The notes beneath the pieces were generated by a model, which saw only the letters and a program-made list of their open reading frames with translations, ran no database searches and was not told the DNA's origin. From the NCBI RefSeq assembly GCF_024300825.1, contig NZ_CP101324.1:43366-107365 (forward strand): 64,000 nucleotides of DNA. Reading direction: 5' to 3'. The translations under genes and the position numbers were made by a program. Below are positions 41,901 through 51,887 of this stretch, piece after piece. Numbering within the stretch: position 1 is the stretch's first letter; the number at the start of each line of letters is the position of its first letter. This DNA is from Natronomonas gomsonensis (GTDB lineage Archaea; Halobacteriota; Halobacteria; Halobacteriales; Haloarculaceae).

Positions 41901-44900
41901 ATGCTCTCACTTCCTCCGCTTGTCGATAACGCCAACAGAACACTAGAAGACGCTTACAAGCGGATTATTCCCCAGATCGAGGAAGGCCGTATCGCAACTG
42001 GCTACTTTTATCTCTCAGGATTTGACCTCTACCGGGAAGACCTTGAAAACTTGGCTGACCCCGATGAGCTCGGCCACGCTCCGCTTCGGATTTTGATGGG
42101 TCGGCAGACGAATAGGGGAACTGCTGACGAAATCGGTGAGGGACAGAATCTCAAAGAGGAACTCAAAAGAGAGGTGAGAGAAAGCATCTCGGAGCTGAAT
42201 AACGCTCAGATCGGCCGACTAGACCGGCTACGAGACTTTATCGCCGAAGGCGAGGTGAGCGTCCGTGTGCGAAATCCTGAAAATGGTTACTTCCACGCAA
42301 AGGGTGCATCATTTCGAGCGCCACTCGAAGATGACGAAGATTGGGGACACGACGGGGATGAAGACACCCGCCCATGTGCTACAGTTGTCGGCTCCTCGAA
42401 CTTCACCAAGAGCGGCCACCAGAATAACATCGAGCTGAACCTCACGAGTCAGGATCGACACAAGGCCGAAGCGTTCGAGGAGTGGTACGACAACCAGTGG
42501 GCCAACGCCGAGGAGTTCAGTGAGGAGATCATCCGAATCATCGAGAACAGCGAGGAGTACCAGGACTGGAAGGAACAGCAGGAGGACGAGTCCGACCAGG
42601 AGACGTCATCCGAGGAGCTGGGCACGTATCTCGAACCGTTCGAGCTCTACAAGCTGCTCGCCTACGACGAACTGAGTGGGAACGTCAACATCCGTGACAG
42701 CCCACTGTACTACTTCCAGAAGCTCGGGTACGAGAGTGCAAAGGAGAAGCTCTCCCAGTTCAACGGGTGCATCGTCTCCGACTCGGTCGGCCTGGGAAAA
42801 TCATTTATTGGCGGTGAACTCCTCCACGACTACCGCCAACGTGGCGACCACTGTCTCCTCATTGTCCCGGCCAACCTGACTGATCAGTGGGAAGACCTAC
42901 TCCAGAACGACACTGACGAAGACGGCAATCCGTACTTCGGGTTAGAGGTAGACGGCACGCACCTTGACGTGATGAGTATCAGCAAGTTCCAGAATCTCTC
43001 CTACGACGAGGTGCAGGACCTCAAAGACGAGTTCGACGTCCTGCTTATCGACGAGGCTCACCGGTTCCGGAACTACGGGAAGTGGCGACCGAATCCGGAC
43101 CACGATGATGACTACAAGGGGACGCGACGACACGCGAATCTCAGGCAACTCCGCGGAAAGACGATGATTATGCTGACCGCGACCCCGATCAATAACAGCG
43201 CTACCGACCTAAAGAACCTCATCAGCTTGTTCACCAGCCCGGAGGAACTTCGGAACAAGGCGTCACTCGACTTTGATGCGTTCGACGAATATATCGAACT
43301 CTCGGAGACGCGAAAACGCATCGCATCCGGGAAAGAGGAGGTCGGCGACGACGAACAGCAAGAAATCACCGAGCAGCTCCAGCGACACTCCTCTGAGATA
43401 TCGAATATCCTTAACGAAGTGATGGTTCTCCGAACGCGCAAGCACGTCAAAGACCAGATACAGGACAGCGAAGACTTCGAGATGAGCTTCAAGCCGCCGA
43501 AACTCAACAAGCAACAGTACTCCCTGCCGGCGGCCTACCAGCCAATATATCGGATGCTTCCCGACGTAATGGACGCCCTCCACCTTCCTCACATCACAGT
43601 CAAAAACCCGAAAGCAGGGAGCACGCTGAAAGCCCTCTACAAGCTGAACCTCCTCAAACGGCTCGAGTCCTCAACGTACGCGTTCGTCCAGTCGATCGAG
43701 ACGCTGCATCAGAGCGAACGCCAGCTTCTCGGCCTTCTTGGTGAACTCCCCGAGGACGAAGACATCGATATGCTCCGAACTGTTCGGGAGGGGGATGACT
43801 CTGAACTCGGTGACTTTGTCGAAGGAGCCGACGCTGCTGAAGACCTCGAACAAACACTCGAAGAATTCGGGTTCGATACCGCCGCTATTCAATCGGAAGA
43901 AGGAGCTGATACCGAGGGAGATGAACTGGCGGACGCCACCATCGGCGAGGTGAAGACGTACATCAGGGAGGACCTTACCCTTCTCTCGTATTTCCTCTCG
44001 CAGTTCATCGGTGATGTCGCCCGTGATGCGGGTGATGTGAGCGATTATGCAGTTTCCACGCGGCAATGGCTCGCTGACCACGACGCTGGTGTCCTCCCAG
44101 ATATTCCCGAAGAGGAGATGAATCCGATTATCTACCCGAATAGTGACCTGAGCGAAGTCGACCCCGCCACACGCGACTTTTACGAGGCCGTCTTTTCACT
44201 CCGCGAGTTCCGCGATCCGAAGATCGACCGACTTGCAGATGTCCTCACGAATCACGATCAGAAGGTGCTCATCTTCACGCAGTATCGAGCAACTGCAGAC
44301 TACGTCTATAGAACCCTCTGTGACAACGAGGATTCCCCACTCACAGAGGCGAACAGTGCCGTCGTCAAGGGTGGTGACGAGAATAAGCAGGACATCATTC
44401 AACGCTTTGCTCCCGAGGCGTCAGGCTACCAGCAAACGCTCGCCGAGTCGGGGGACTCAGAGCTACAGTACGTAGTGGCCACTGACACGCTGAGTGAAGG
44501 GGTTAATCTTCAGGACGTTCATGTTGTGGTCAATTACGACCTGCCGTGGAACCCGATGCGGATTGTCCAGCGTGTCGGGCGAGTCGACCGGATCGGGAGT
44601 ACCGCCGAGAAACACGTCCACAACTTCTACCCGGACGGCGACATCGAGGCGGCGATTAAGCTCCTGAAACGCCTACAGGCAAAGATCAACGATATCGCGC
44701 TCATCGTCGGAAAGGAGAACAACATCCTCGATCCGAACGAAGACCAGATTCTTGAAAAGACAGGTGTAGACACGGAGAAGACTATCGGAGAATTACAGGT
44801 GGACGAGATCGAGGACTCTCTCCAGAAGTCCCGTGAAATTGACGACGTGAATGAACTTGACGACACGAGCAAGAATCCGCTCCTCCGCAATGCTGGGAGT

Positions 44901-45707
44901 AATGAACACGCTGCGTTCGAGCGGTACCTTCTGAAGCGAGAACTGAACGAGGATTATGACCTGACTGCGGAAGACTTCGAGTACGCTGAGGACTTCTTTA
45001 ATGACCCGCCCGAAGAACGAGAATTCCTCTACACGAATGTAACTGACCACGATGCCGGTCCTCGTCCGGGCGTGTTCGCCCTTGCCCACCTCTGGTTTGA
45101 CGATGATGACCACGAGTCCCCGCTTGGTCGCGTCCGTCGTGCTTTCTACTACAAGCCCTTCGCCGACGAGGTCAAAGAGCGGCCCGTGAGCACGCTCAAT
45201 ATTGACCCTTCAGTTGACGGCGAACCGATTACCGGGCATCCAGATACGGTGTTATCGAATCGTGGTGAAATTCAAGCAGTGCTTGACGAGCGTCTTGAGG
45301 TGATTCGAGAGGGCCAAGTTGAGGGTGCTTTCAAACAGGGAGAGGCCTTCTCGAAGGAACAAGAGACGATCCTCGATTTCATCAGTCACTACGTTCAGCC
45401 GAATCACGGCGATGAGCCGGCTCCTGTTGAAGAGTTCGAAACGATAGGAGAATGGGCTACCGACATCGAAGCGCGGCTGCAGGAGGTAAAGCTGGCGAAC
45501 ACGGATGAAGACCGAATTCTACGGGAAATCTTTCGCCAGAACGAGCAGTACGACTCTTTCCCAGAGTGGCCGACCGGGGAGTTCCTCAGTCAGCTTGAGG
45601 AGTTCTTGGAAGAGAACGTCGAAGCCTCTACTGAATACCAGACGAAACTAATGGGAGAGAGTGATGTACAAGCGAAGCTCGTATGCTGGGGGGTTGTCGG
45701 ACAGTGA
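41901..45707 (+). CDS. PLD-domain SNF2-family helicase (DISARM/RM-associated type)
   Basis: 1,268 residues. The N-terminal domain (about 30-195) is phospholipase-D-like: YFHAKG supplies the HxK motif and VVGSSNFTKSGHQNNIEL the GSSN-E part. The SNF2/DEAD-like ATPase follows: DSVGLGKS (Walker A, near 293), LLIDEAHRF (DEAH, near 381), MLTATPINN (motif III), VLIFTQYRA (near 788) and VQRVGRVDRIGS (motif VI, near 890). PLD plus SNF2 suits nucleic-acid remodelling or cleavage in restriction-type defence. It is convergent with the inverted methylase cassette, with only 8 bp between. Confidence 0.85.
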   Translation: MLSLPPLVDNANRTLEDAYKRIIPQIEEGRIATGYFYLSGFDLYREDLENLADPDELGHAPLRILMGRQTNRGTADEIGEGQNLKEELKREVRESISELNNAQIGRLDRLRDFIAEGEVSVRVRNPENGYFHAKGASFRAPLEDDEDWGHDGDEDTRPCATVVGSSNFTKSGHQNNIELNLTSQDRHKAEAFEEWYDNQWANAEEFSEEIIRIIENSEEYQDWKEQQEDESDQETSSEELGTYLEPFELYKLLAYDELSGNVNIRDSPLYYFQKLGYESAKEKLSQFNGCIVSDSVGLGKSFIGGELLHDYRQRGDHCLLIVPANLTDQWEDLLQNDTDEDGNPYFGLEVDGTHLDVMSISKFQNLSYDEVQDLKDEFDVLLIDEAHRFRNYGKWRPNPDHDDDYKGTRRHANLRQLRGKTMIMLTATPINNSATDLKNLISLFTSPEELRNKASLDFDAFDEYIELSETRKRIASGKEEVGDDEQQEITEQLQRHSSEISNILNEVMVLRTRKHVKDQIQDSEDFEMSFKPPKLNKQQYSLPAAYQPIYRMLPDVMDALHLPHITVKNPKAGSTLKALYKLNLLKRLESSTYAFVQSIETLHQSERQLLGLLGELPEDEDIDMLRTVREGDDSELGDFVEGADAAEDLEQTLEEFGFDTAAIQSEEGADTEGDELADATIGEVKTYIREDLTLLSYFLSQFIGDVARDAGDVSDYAVSTRQWLADHDAGVLPDIPEEEMNPIIYPNSDLSEVDPATRDFYEAVFSLREFRDPKIDRLADVLTNHDQKVLIFTQYRATADYVYRTLCDNEDSPLTEANSAVVKGGDENKQDIIQRFAPEASGYQQTLAESGDSELQYVVATDTLSEGVNLQDVHVVVNYDLPWNPMRIVQRVGRVDRIGSTAEKHVHNFYPDGDIEAAIKLLKRLQAKINDIALIVGKENNILDPNEDQILEKTGVDTEKTIGELQVDEIEDSLQKSREIDDVNELDDTSKNPLLRNAGSNEHAAFERYLLKRELNEDYDLTAEDFEYAEDFFNDPPEEREFLYTNVTDHDAGPRPGVFALAHLWFDDDDHESPLGRVRRAFYYKPFADEVKERPVSTLNIDPSVDGEPITGHPDTVLSNRGEIQAVLDERLEVIREGQVEGAFKQGEAFSKEQETILDFISHYVQPNHGDEPAPVEEFETIGEWATDIEARLQEVKLANTDEDRILREIFRQNEQYDSFPEWPTGEFLSQLEEFLEENVEASTEYQTKLMGESDVQAKLVCWGVVGQ

Positions 45708-45715
45708 TTCGGGAG

Positions 45716-48025
45716 CTACGGTAGGGGCCCCTTCTGATCCAGCAGATCATATTTCTCCAAGACCAGATCGAAGTACATCTCGTCCATCAGCTTCGGACTC
45801 TCAACGCGATGGAAGTCGTCGAGGACAAACTTCACGTCACGACGTTCCAGGCCATACGCGTGGAATGCGGCCGCGTCGATTTCAGCCTGTAATTCTCTGC
45901 GTTCTTGGTTTTCTACCGCTGCCTCGATTCCGCCGAGTCGCTCACGCATTTCTTTGAATTCTTTCCCGTAACAGTTCAATCGGGCAGCTCGTTCAGTGAT
46001 ATAATGGAACCAGTCATCTCCGTCGGTGAGGCGTGGTAGCTGGGATTCCAGTAGCTCGCGCTTGACGATGTGCGTCTCGACTTTGGTCCGCATCAGGAAA
46101 TCGAACGCAATGCTGTTCAGGAGTCCCGTTGCCACGAAGAGTTCTTGATCCGTAAATCGCCGAACGTAGGGTGACCGAAGTGGGGACTCTGTGAGGTGTT
46201 CCTCTTCCGGCTCAATAGCGAACGGCTTGAACGTGTTAATGGTGTGGAGACAGATGACGTCCTTCGGAAGTACCGTCGCTATTATCGTCCGCTCGTCCCG
46301 GGATCGAGAAACGTCTCGAATGCCGATTCGGTATTCAGTGCAATCGAGCAGGACATCTTCTTCCTCAAGTCCGTGACTACGGTGTTCTTCGAGTAGTTCA
46401 TCTACGAATTGAACTTGGGACTTGCTCGTCTCTGAACCTCCAAAGGCGTCGTAGATTGCCCGTTTGAGGTTCCCCCGGTTGAATTTTTTCTCTCGAACAC
46501 GGTATTGGGCACTATTCGGTGGATCGTACATCCCCCGACTCCAGTACTGCGGTCCATCTAACGCATCTGTGTGGGTATTATCGTACTGGAACTGGTGGAT
46601 ATTTTTGCCGCCATAGACGGGATAGTCGGCCTCCTCCGGCGATGTCAGGAGCCTATCCTTATCAGTCGATTCAACGAACTCCTTAGTGAGCATATCAACT
46701 GTCCAAGCGTCCTCTAAATCTTCACCCAAGGAAGGCTGCTCAACTACCTTCTCCAAGACGCTTACTTCGATCTGCGAGGTGATGGATGGGAAGATTCCCC
46801 CTTCTGGAGAATAACTGACGAGTACGTCGCGCGGAATGTTGACTGCCTCATCTTCGATCCTGTAGACTATATCCATATCACGTTGGTTGAATATCCCCCG
46901 AAGAGCTGATGTCTTCCCCCCATATTCGAACGTCAGAATCGCGAACCGGTATCTATCGTCGATAGCCTCAAAGATACCCTTGTTCTCGAACCCGATGAGA
47001 TTCTCCACGTCCGTGTGGTCCAGCAGATGCATTCGGAGGTCTTTCCCCATTACTCCCCCGAAGATAGTACCGGGGAGGAGCAGACTCACCTTCACGCCGT
47101 CTCTGGAGAGTCTGAAGACCCGCTCAAGAAAAAGAGCCGAAAGTTCGTTCTTTGTCGGCATCGTTCGACCGCCCACCACCGGAGATTGGAGCTTATAGAC
47201 ATCTCCTTGCGTGAAGAAGTCTGCCTGAGTTTCCATTGAGTCCTTGTAGTCCTCCCATTCCCACGCAACTTCAGGGCTTGAGAGGAGGTCTTCCATCACA
47301 CCGTCTTTTTCCTCCGACTGATAGGTACGGAACTGCTCATCGTAGCGGATGAAGAAGTCGTCGCGATTCGCGTATAGCATGTCCCATGGTGGGTTCCCGA
47401 TGAACACGTCGAATCCACCTTTCTCGAAGACGTCGGCGAACTCCAACGGCCAGTGGAAGGGGGACCACTCCCGAATTTCCTCAATCGTTATGTCGTCAAA
47501 GCCAGCATCCTGGAATTCTCGCCGAAGGATTTCGTCAAATTTGTCCCGGTGTTCCTCTATTCTGTCTTCTGCCTCCTTCCGCCATTCTTGGGCTTCAACA
47601 CTGGTCTCAGCTTTCTTGTGCTTCTTGATGGCCTCTTTCACGTCCTCAAAACGAGTTTTCACTTCCCAAGAATCGAGATCGCTGTCTCCGTCTTCGTTAC
47701 TCTCGATGTCCGTATCGAGTTGACCGATTAGGCTGTTCCCCTGCCGTACGTTGAAATCGATATTGGGGAGCGGCTCGACCTCGCTCGGTTCATCCTCGAT
47801 ATCAGCGACCATCGACAACCAGAGCCTGAGCTTGCAAATTTCAACAGCACCTTCGTCGATATCGACTCCGTACAAATTGTTGAGGATGGCCGTTCGCTTT
47901 GCGTACAGTGATGAGGTGCCTTTTCCAGACTCGATATCCTCTATCTCTTCTCGCGTTCTGGATTCTAGCTCCCAGCCTTGCCCTTCAGCTTCGAGCCGCT
48001 GGAAATACTCAATGCATTGCATCAA
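45716..48025 (-). CDS. Promoterless C-terminal methylase cassette (alternative specificity)
   Basis: 769 residues if read from 48025. It begins at MQCIEYFQRLEAEGQG, exactly the site where the active methylase continues, and lacks the N-terminal third including SAM motif I. It keeps NPPWD (near residue 211), the central target-recognition part, and the C-terminal block, which aligns closely with the active gene (DGDDWFHYI, NCYGKEFKEMRERLGGI). The central part is divergent. It has no promoter of its own. It is intact rather than decayed, as expected of a stored cassette that becomes expressed after inversion. Confidence 0.85.
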   Translation of the reverse strand: MMQCIEYFQRLEAEGQGWELESRTREEIEDIESGKGTSSLYAKRTAILNNLYGVDIDEGAVEICKLRLWLSMVADIEDEPSEVEPLPNIDFNVRQGNSLIGQLDTDIESNEDGDSDLDSWEVKTRFEDVKEAIKKHKKAETSVEAQEWRKEAEDRIEEHRDKFDEILRREFQDAGFDDITIEEIREWSPFHWPLEFADVFEKGGFDVFIGNPPWDMLYANRDDFFIRYDEQFRTYQSEEKDGVMEDLLSSPEVAWEWEDYKDSMETQADFFTQGDVYKLQSPVVGGRTMPTKNELSALFLERVFRLSRDGVKVSLLLPGTIFGGVMGKDLRMHLLDHTDVENLIGFENKGIFEAIDDRYRFAILTFEYGGKTSALRGIFNQRDMDIVYRIEDEAVNIPRDVLVSYSPEGGIFPSITSQIEVSVLEKVVEQPSLGEDLEDAWTVDMLTKEFVESTDKDRLLTSPEEADYPVYGGKNIHQFQYDNTHTDALDGPQYWSRGMYDPPNSAQYRVREKKFNRGNLKRAIYDAFGGSETSKSQVQFVDELLEEHRSHGLEEEDVLLDCTEYRIGIRDVSRSRDERTIIATVLPKDVICLHTINTFKPFAIEPEEEHLTESPLRSPYVRRFTDQELFVATGLLNSIAFDFLMRTKVETHIVKRELLESQLPRLTDGDDWFHYITERAARLNCYGKEFKEMRERLGGIEAAVENQERRELQAEIDAAAFHAYGLERRDVKFVLDDFHRVESPKLMDEMYFDLVLEKYDLLDQKGPLP
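47976..48022 (-). repeat. 47-bp perfect inverted repeat, left copy
   Basis: The complement of 49490-49536. It spans the first 47 bp of the cassette frame from its ATG and includes the 10-bp palindrome CAATGCATTG. Identity breaks down just beyond both edges. Confidence 0.92.
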
Positions 48026-49489
48026 CTGAGCGTCTCGCTACTGGCTGTTTCCGGCTTTATCTACGAACGCTGGCAAAATACGAGCTGCTTCTCACACTCT
48101 ATTCAACAAGTGCATTGACCAGTTAAGTCGAAAGTCACCCTCGTATCCATCATTTTCATATGAGTAAAGCAACTTTCAGGTGGTATGACTCTCCAGCAGA
48201 TCACCGCATCCGATATCGCGGGCTGGGACTCTTTACAGGATATAGCGAACTCCTTTGAAAAACGCGGGCTTAAACCACGCCCGAAACTAGGGGGCGATAA
48301 CGAACTCGTAGTCCAGCTTGATGATGACGAATTCATCGTCATTGTCAATGCTGGCCCCGGTGAGACTGCCACGGACTTCAAACCGGAAAATCGCTCACGG
48401 CATACCAACCTTGTTGCCACCAACGATTTCGAGACCTTCACCTTTATTACGCGAGTCCGAAGCTGGGAGGGGCAGCAGCACGGTCGAATTAAGCATCAAA
48501 AGATTTCGTTCTCGAAGGAGCAGTTCACGCGGGACAGCGGAGAGAAAAACACTATTCTCCAGAAGCTGAACTCGATCGAGTACGGTTCCTCTGCTGCGAT
48601 ATACGATACGCTCTACGACACGCAACAGGTCGTCAAGGAGTTCTATGAACAGTTCGAGGAACTCCGGACAGATCTCATTCGAGAGGTTACAGGCATCCCT
48701 GACGATCGTGGTGATGCGAAGCAACGATATGTGCAGGTCATTCTTGACCGGATGATCTTCCTCTACTTCATTCAGGAAAAACGCCTTCTTGATCGGAATC
48801 CAAATTACCTTCACGAACAGCCGAATGAAGTCGTTGACGAGGGTGGTGACCATTACGAAGAGTTCTACGAACCGCTTTTCTTCGAATACCTCGCGGAAGA
48901 CAAACAGAACCCTGACTTCGGCAGTCTTCCGTACCTGAACGGTGGCTTGTTCGCAAGGAATCCTGTCGAAGAGGAGTTTGAGGATGCGAAATTAGGCGGC
49001 TCTGCCGAGGAAACGAACGGGCTCTTCGACGATATCCTCGACTTCCTCTCCGACTGGAATTGGAACGTAGACGAACGACTCGACATTGTCGATCCCAAGA
49101 ACCTCTCCCCAGCGATCTTGGGCCACATCTTCGAGCAAACGGTTAATCAGAAGGAGATGGGGGCGTACTACACACCGGAAGAGATCACGGGGTTCATGGC
49201 CCGACGGACGATTCATCCATATCTACTCGATCAACTCAACGAGGCTGTGAACGCAGACTACGACGAGATCGACAATGTGTTCGGATTCCCTGTGCCCGAG
49301 GCAGATAGTAGCGCAGAAGCTGTTGCCGATGGTGGAACCATAACCCAGCAAGTTCCAACGGAAAACGTCCAGACCAGCCATGTGGAGACTCTCTACCACG
49401 ACATTCTGAAGGAAGCACACATTCTCGATCCCGCCGTAGGAAGTGGTGCCTTCCTTCTCGCCGCACAGGAGGTGCTGATGGACCTATAT
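48023..49489. other. Predicted invertible segment (1,467 bp)
   Basis: It lies between the two 47-bp inverted repeats and holds the promoter region and residues 1-435 of the active methylase. Flipping it would join the same N-terminus in frame to the other C-terminal cassette: both continue at ATG CAA TGC with the same phase. Confidence 0.8.
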
Positions 49490-51838
49490 ATGCAATGCAT
49501 TGAGTATTTCCAGCGGCTCGAAGCTGAAGGGCAAGGTTGGGAGCTGGAGAGTCGAAGTCGTGTAGAATTAGAGAGTATTGAAGAGGGACACGGGGGGATG
49601 TCACTTTTCGCAAAGCGATCTATCATTCTTAACAATCTCTATGGGGTCGATATTGAGGACGGAGCAGTCGAGATCTGCAAACTACGATTGTGGCTGTCGA
49701 TGGTCGCTGATATCGAGGACGAACCGAACGAGGTCGAACCACTCCCGAATATTGATTTCAACATCCGTCAGGGTAACTCGCTAATCGGGTTCACCGAGCT
49801 CCAAGAAGTCGCACGGGAGGATGCCGGCGACGCGTCACTCTCGAATTGGGGTGTCGGAACTGCAGTCAAAGACCTCTATGAAGACATCATCAGGGAACAG
49901 GATCGCCATCGAGCAGCGGACTCTGCCCGTGAGGCGCAGAATGCTCGTAAAATGGCTGAGCGAAAAATCGACACCCACAGCGAGGAGCTTAATGAAAAGA
50001 TCCGCGATCAGTTCAACGAACTTGTCGACGAGGATGTTTCTCTTGAGGAACTAGAGGAGTTCTCACCGTTTCATTGGGTACTTGAGTTCGCGACAGTCTA
50101 TCGCGAAGGCGGCTTTGATGTCATCATTGGAAATCCACCGTGGGATGAGCTGAAGCCATACCGGACGGACTTCTTCCCAAAGTACGATACTGAGTTTCGT
50201 AGCCGCCCGCCAAGTAAAAAGGACAAGAAGGTAGAGGAGCTCTTAGAGAACCCTGAGATCGCTGCGGGATGGGAGAAGTTCCAGCGGGACAAGGAACGGC
50301 AAGCGACCTATATCAACCAGAGTGGAGAATATGAGTACCAAACGCCAAGCGTAGAAGGTCAGCAGATTGCGCGGACGAACGACCTGTCTCTACTGTTCTT
50401 CGAGCGCGTCTATGATATCGTCAGAGATGGTGGTTATGTTTCACAGCTGCTTCCTGGTCCGTTCTTCAATGCCGCCGCGGGGAAGGATTTGCGAGTACAT
50501 GCCTTGGAAGAGTCTGAGATTCAGAGCATCATCGGATTTGAAAACCGAGGTATCTTCTCCGATATAGACACTAGGTATAACTTCGGTATCGTTACGCTCC
50601 GAACAGACGGAAGCACTGATACTGTCCACGGAATCTTTCATCAGACTTCCGTTGATGTTCTTCGGTCAATTGACGATGTAGCTCTAGAAATTCCAGCACG
50701 CATCCTCAAAGAGTATTCTCCTGGAGCTCGAATTTTCCCTAACATCGAGGACCAACGAGAGGTCTCTGTGCTGGATAAAATTCTCCAGACACCACCATTG
50801 TCGACTGAAATTGAAGGTGCTTGGCGTACGGTCTTGTACAAGGAACTGGATCGAGGACGAGATCGAGATAGATTCATCGACGACGAATCCAAAGGAGATT
50901 ATCCAGTCTATCAGGGAAAGAATATACATCAGTTTTGTTACGAACCGACCTACGTCGACGACCTCGAACCCATCTCTTTGTGGAGTGTCGATGAGGATAA
51001 CGAGGAGCTGAGCGCGAAGCATCGCGTTCGAGAGAAGAACTTCCGTGCCCGGAACGATGCGATCAGCCTCAAGAAGGCTATCTACAACAAATTCGCTGAT
51101 GCCCCTGCGTTCAGCCATCTCCCGTCAAGTTCCCAGAAACGTTTCGTCAATCGGTTGCTGACCGGGGAATTCGACCGTCCCGAACTGTCCTTGGAAGACG
51201 TCCGTCTCCATAGCTCTGAGTATCGACTTGTGCTCCGTGAAGTCGCTCGTGCAACTGATGAACGGACGCTCATCGCGGCTGTAATTCCGCCAGGTGGAGT
51301 CGTCGTCCATACGCTGTACACGGTCCGCCCATTCGAGGCGAACCCTACCAAGGACGATCTTTCGGAGTTCCCGATGCACAGCGCTTACGACAGCGTTTTC
51401 ACTGATAGGGAGCTTTTCGTCGCGCTTGGTCTGATCAACAGTATCCCCTTTGATTTCTTGATGCGGACAAAAGTTGATTCACACGCCTCGAAGTACAAAT
51501 TTGAGGAGTCACAGGCGCCCCGACTCACTGACGGCGACGACTGGTTCCACTACATCGCCGATCGAGCGGCGAAGCTCAACTGTTATGGTGAGGAGTTTGC
51601 TGAGATGCGTGAGCGACTGGGTGGGATTAAGCCGGCGACGGATATGGAGACTCGGCGTGAACTACAAGCCGAAGTTGACGCGGCCGTGTTTCACGCATAT
51701 GGGCTGGATGAGGAGGAAATGCAGTTCGTCCTTGATGACTTCCATCGGGTGTCGAATCCTCGAATTATGACGGAGGCGTACTTCGAGAAGGTTGCTGAGA
51801 AATACACTCATCTTGGAGACGTAGGGCCGATGGAATAA
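48185..51838 (+). CDS. Eco57I-like (PglX/type IIG-like) adenine DNA methylase, expressed form
   Basis: 1,217 residues. The N-terminal region (about 1-300) is helical and restriction- or partner-associated. SAM-binding motif I DPAVGSGAF is near residue 415 and catalytic motif IV NPPWD near 649. The target-recognition region follows (about 700-1050), and the C-terminal block ends with the NCYGEEFAEMRERLGGI segment. It transfers methyl groups to adenine. No nuclease motif is certain, so it may be modification only or a type IIG enzyme. Residues 436-1217 are replaceable by the inverted cassette. Upstream DNA has no leader hairpin. Confidence 0.88.
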   Translation: MTLQQITASDIAGWDSLQDIANSFEKRGLKPRPKLGGDNELVVQLDDDEFIVIVNAGPGETATDFKPENRSRHTNLVATNDFETFTFITRVRSWEGQQHGRIKHQKISFSKEQFTRDSGEKNTILQKLNSIEYGSSAAIYDTLYDTQQVVKEFYEQFEELRTDLIREVTGIPDDRGDAKQRYVQVILDRMIFLYFIQEKRLLDRNPNYLHEQPNEVVDEGGDHYEEFYEPLFFEYLAEDKQNPDFGSLPYLNGGLFARNPVEEEFEDAKLGGSAEETNGLFDDILDFLSDWNWNVDERLDIVDPKNLSPAILGHIFEQTVNQKEMGAYYTPEEITGFMARRTIHPYLLDQLNEAVNADYDEIDNVFGFPVPEADSSAEAVADGGTITQQVPTENVQTSHVETLYHDILKEAHILDPAVGSGAFLLAAQEVLMDLYMQCIEYFQRLEAEGQGWELESRSRVELESIEEGHGGMSLFAKRSIILNNLYGVDIEDGAVEICKLRLWLSMVADIEDEPNEVEPLPNIDFNIRQGNSLIGFTELQEVAREDAGDASLSNWGVGTAVKDLYEDIIREQDRHRAADSAREAQNARKMAERKIDTHSEELNEKIRDQFNELVDEDVSLEELEEFSPFHWVLEFATVYREGGFDVIIGNPPWDELKPYRTDFFPKYDTEFRSRPPSKKDKKVEELLENPEIAAGWEKFQRDKERQATYINQSGEYEYQTPSVEGQQIARTNDLSLLFFERVYDIVRDGGYVSQLLPGPFFNAAAGKDLRVHALEESEIQSIIGFENRGIFSDIDTRYNFGIVTLRTDGSTDTVHGIFHQTSVDVLRSIDDVALEIPARILKEYSPGARIFPNIEDQREVSVLDKILQTPPLSTEIEGAWRTVLYKELDRGRDRDRFIDDESKGDYPVYQGKNIHQFCYEPTYVDDLEPISLWSVDEDNEELSAKHRVREKNFRARNDAISLKKAIYNKFADAPAFSHLPSSSQKRFVNRLLTGEFDRPELSLEDVRLHSSEYRLVLREVARATDERTLIAAVIPPGGVVVHTLYTVRPFEANPTKDDLSEFPMHSAYDSVFTDRELFVALGLINSIPFDFLMRTKVDSHASKYKFEESQAPRLTDGDDWFHYIADRAAKLNCYGEEFAEMRERLGGIKPATDMETRRELQAEVDAAVFHAYGLDEEEMQFVLDDFHRVSNPRIMTEAYFEKVAEKYTHLGDVGPME
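49490..49536 (+). repeat. 47-bp perfect inverted repeat, right copy
   Basis: Internal to the methylase gene, starting at the in-frame ATG CAA TGC codons. It includes the CAATGCATTG palindrome, the likely recombination core. Confidence 0.92.
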
Positions 51839-51887
51839 CTATTGAATTAGCGCTACGCCTGGTTTCCGAACATCAGGGGGTTCAGCT

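Noticed and set aside
45716..48025. Left methylase frame as an ordinary pseudogene
   Set aside because: It has no stops or frameshifts, starts exactly at the inverted repeat and keeps phase, so a stored cassette is the better reading.
41901..51838. Complete BREX or DISARM system
   Set aside because: No PglZ, BrxC, DrmA or DrmB is visible in the window, so I describe only a related helicase-methylase locus.
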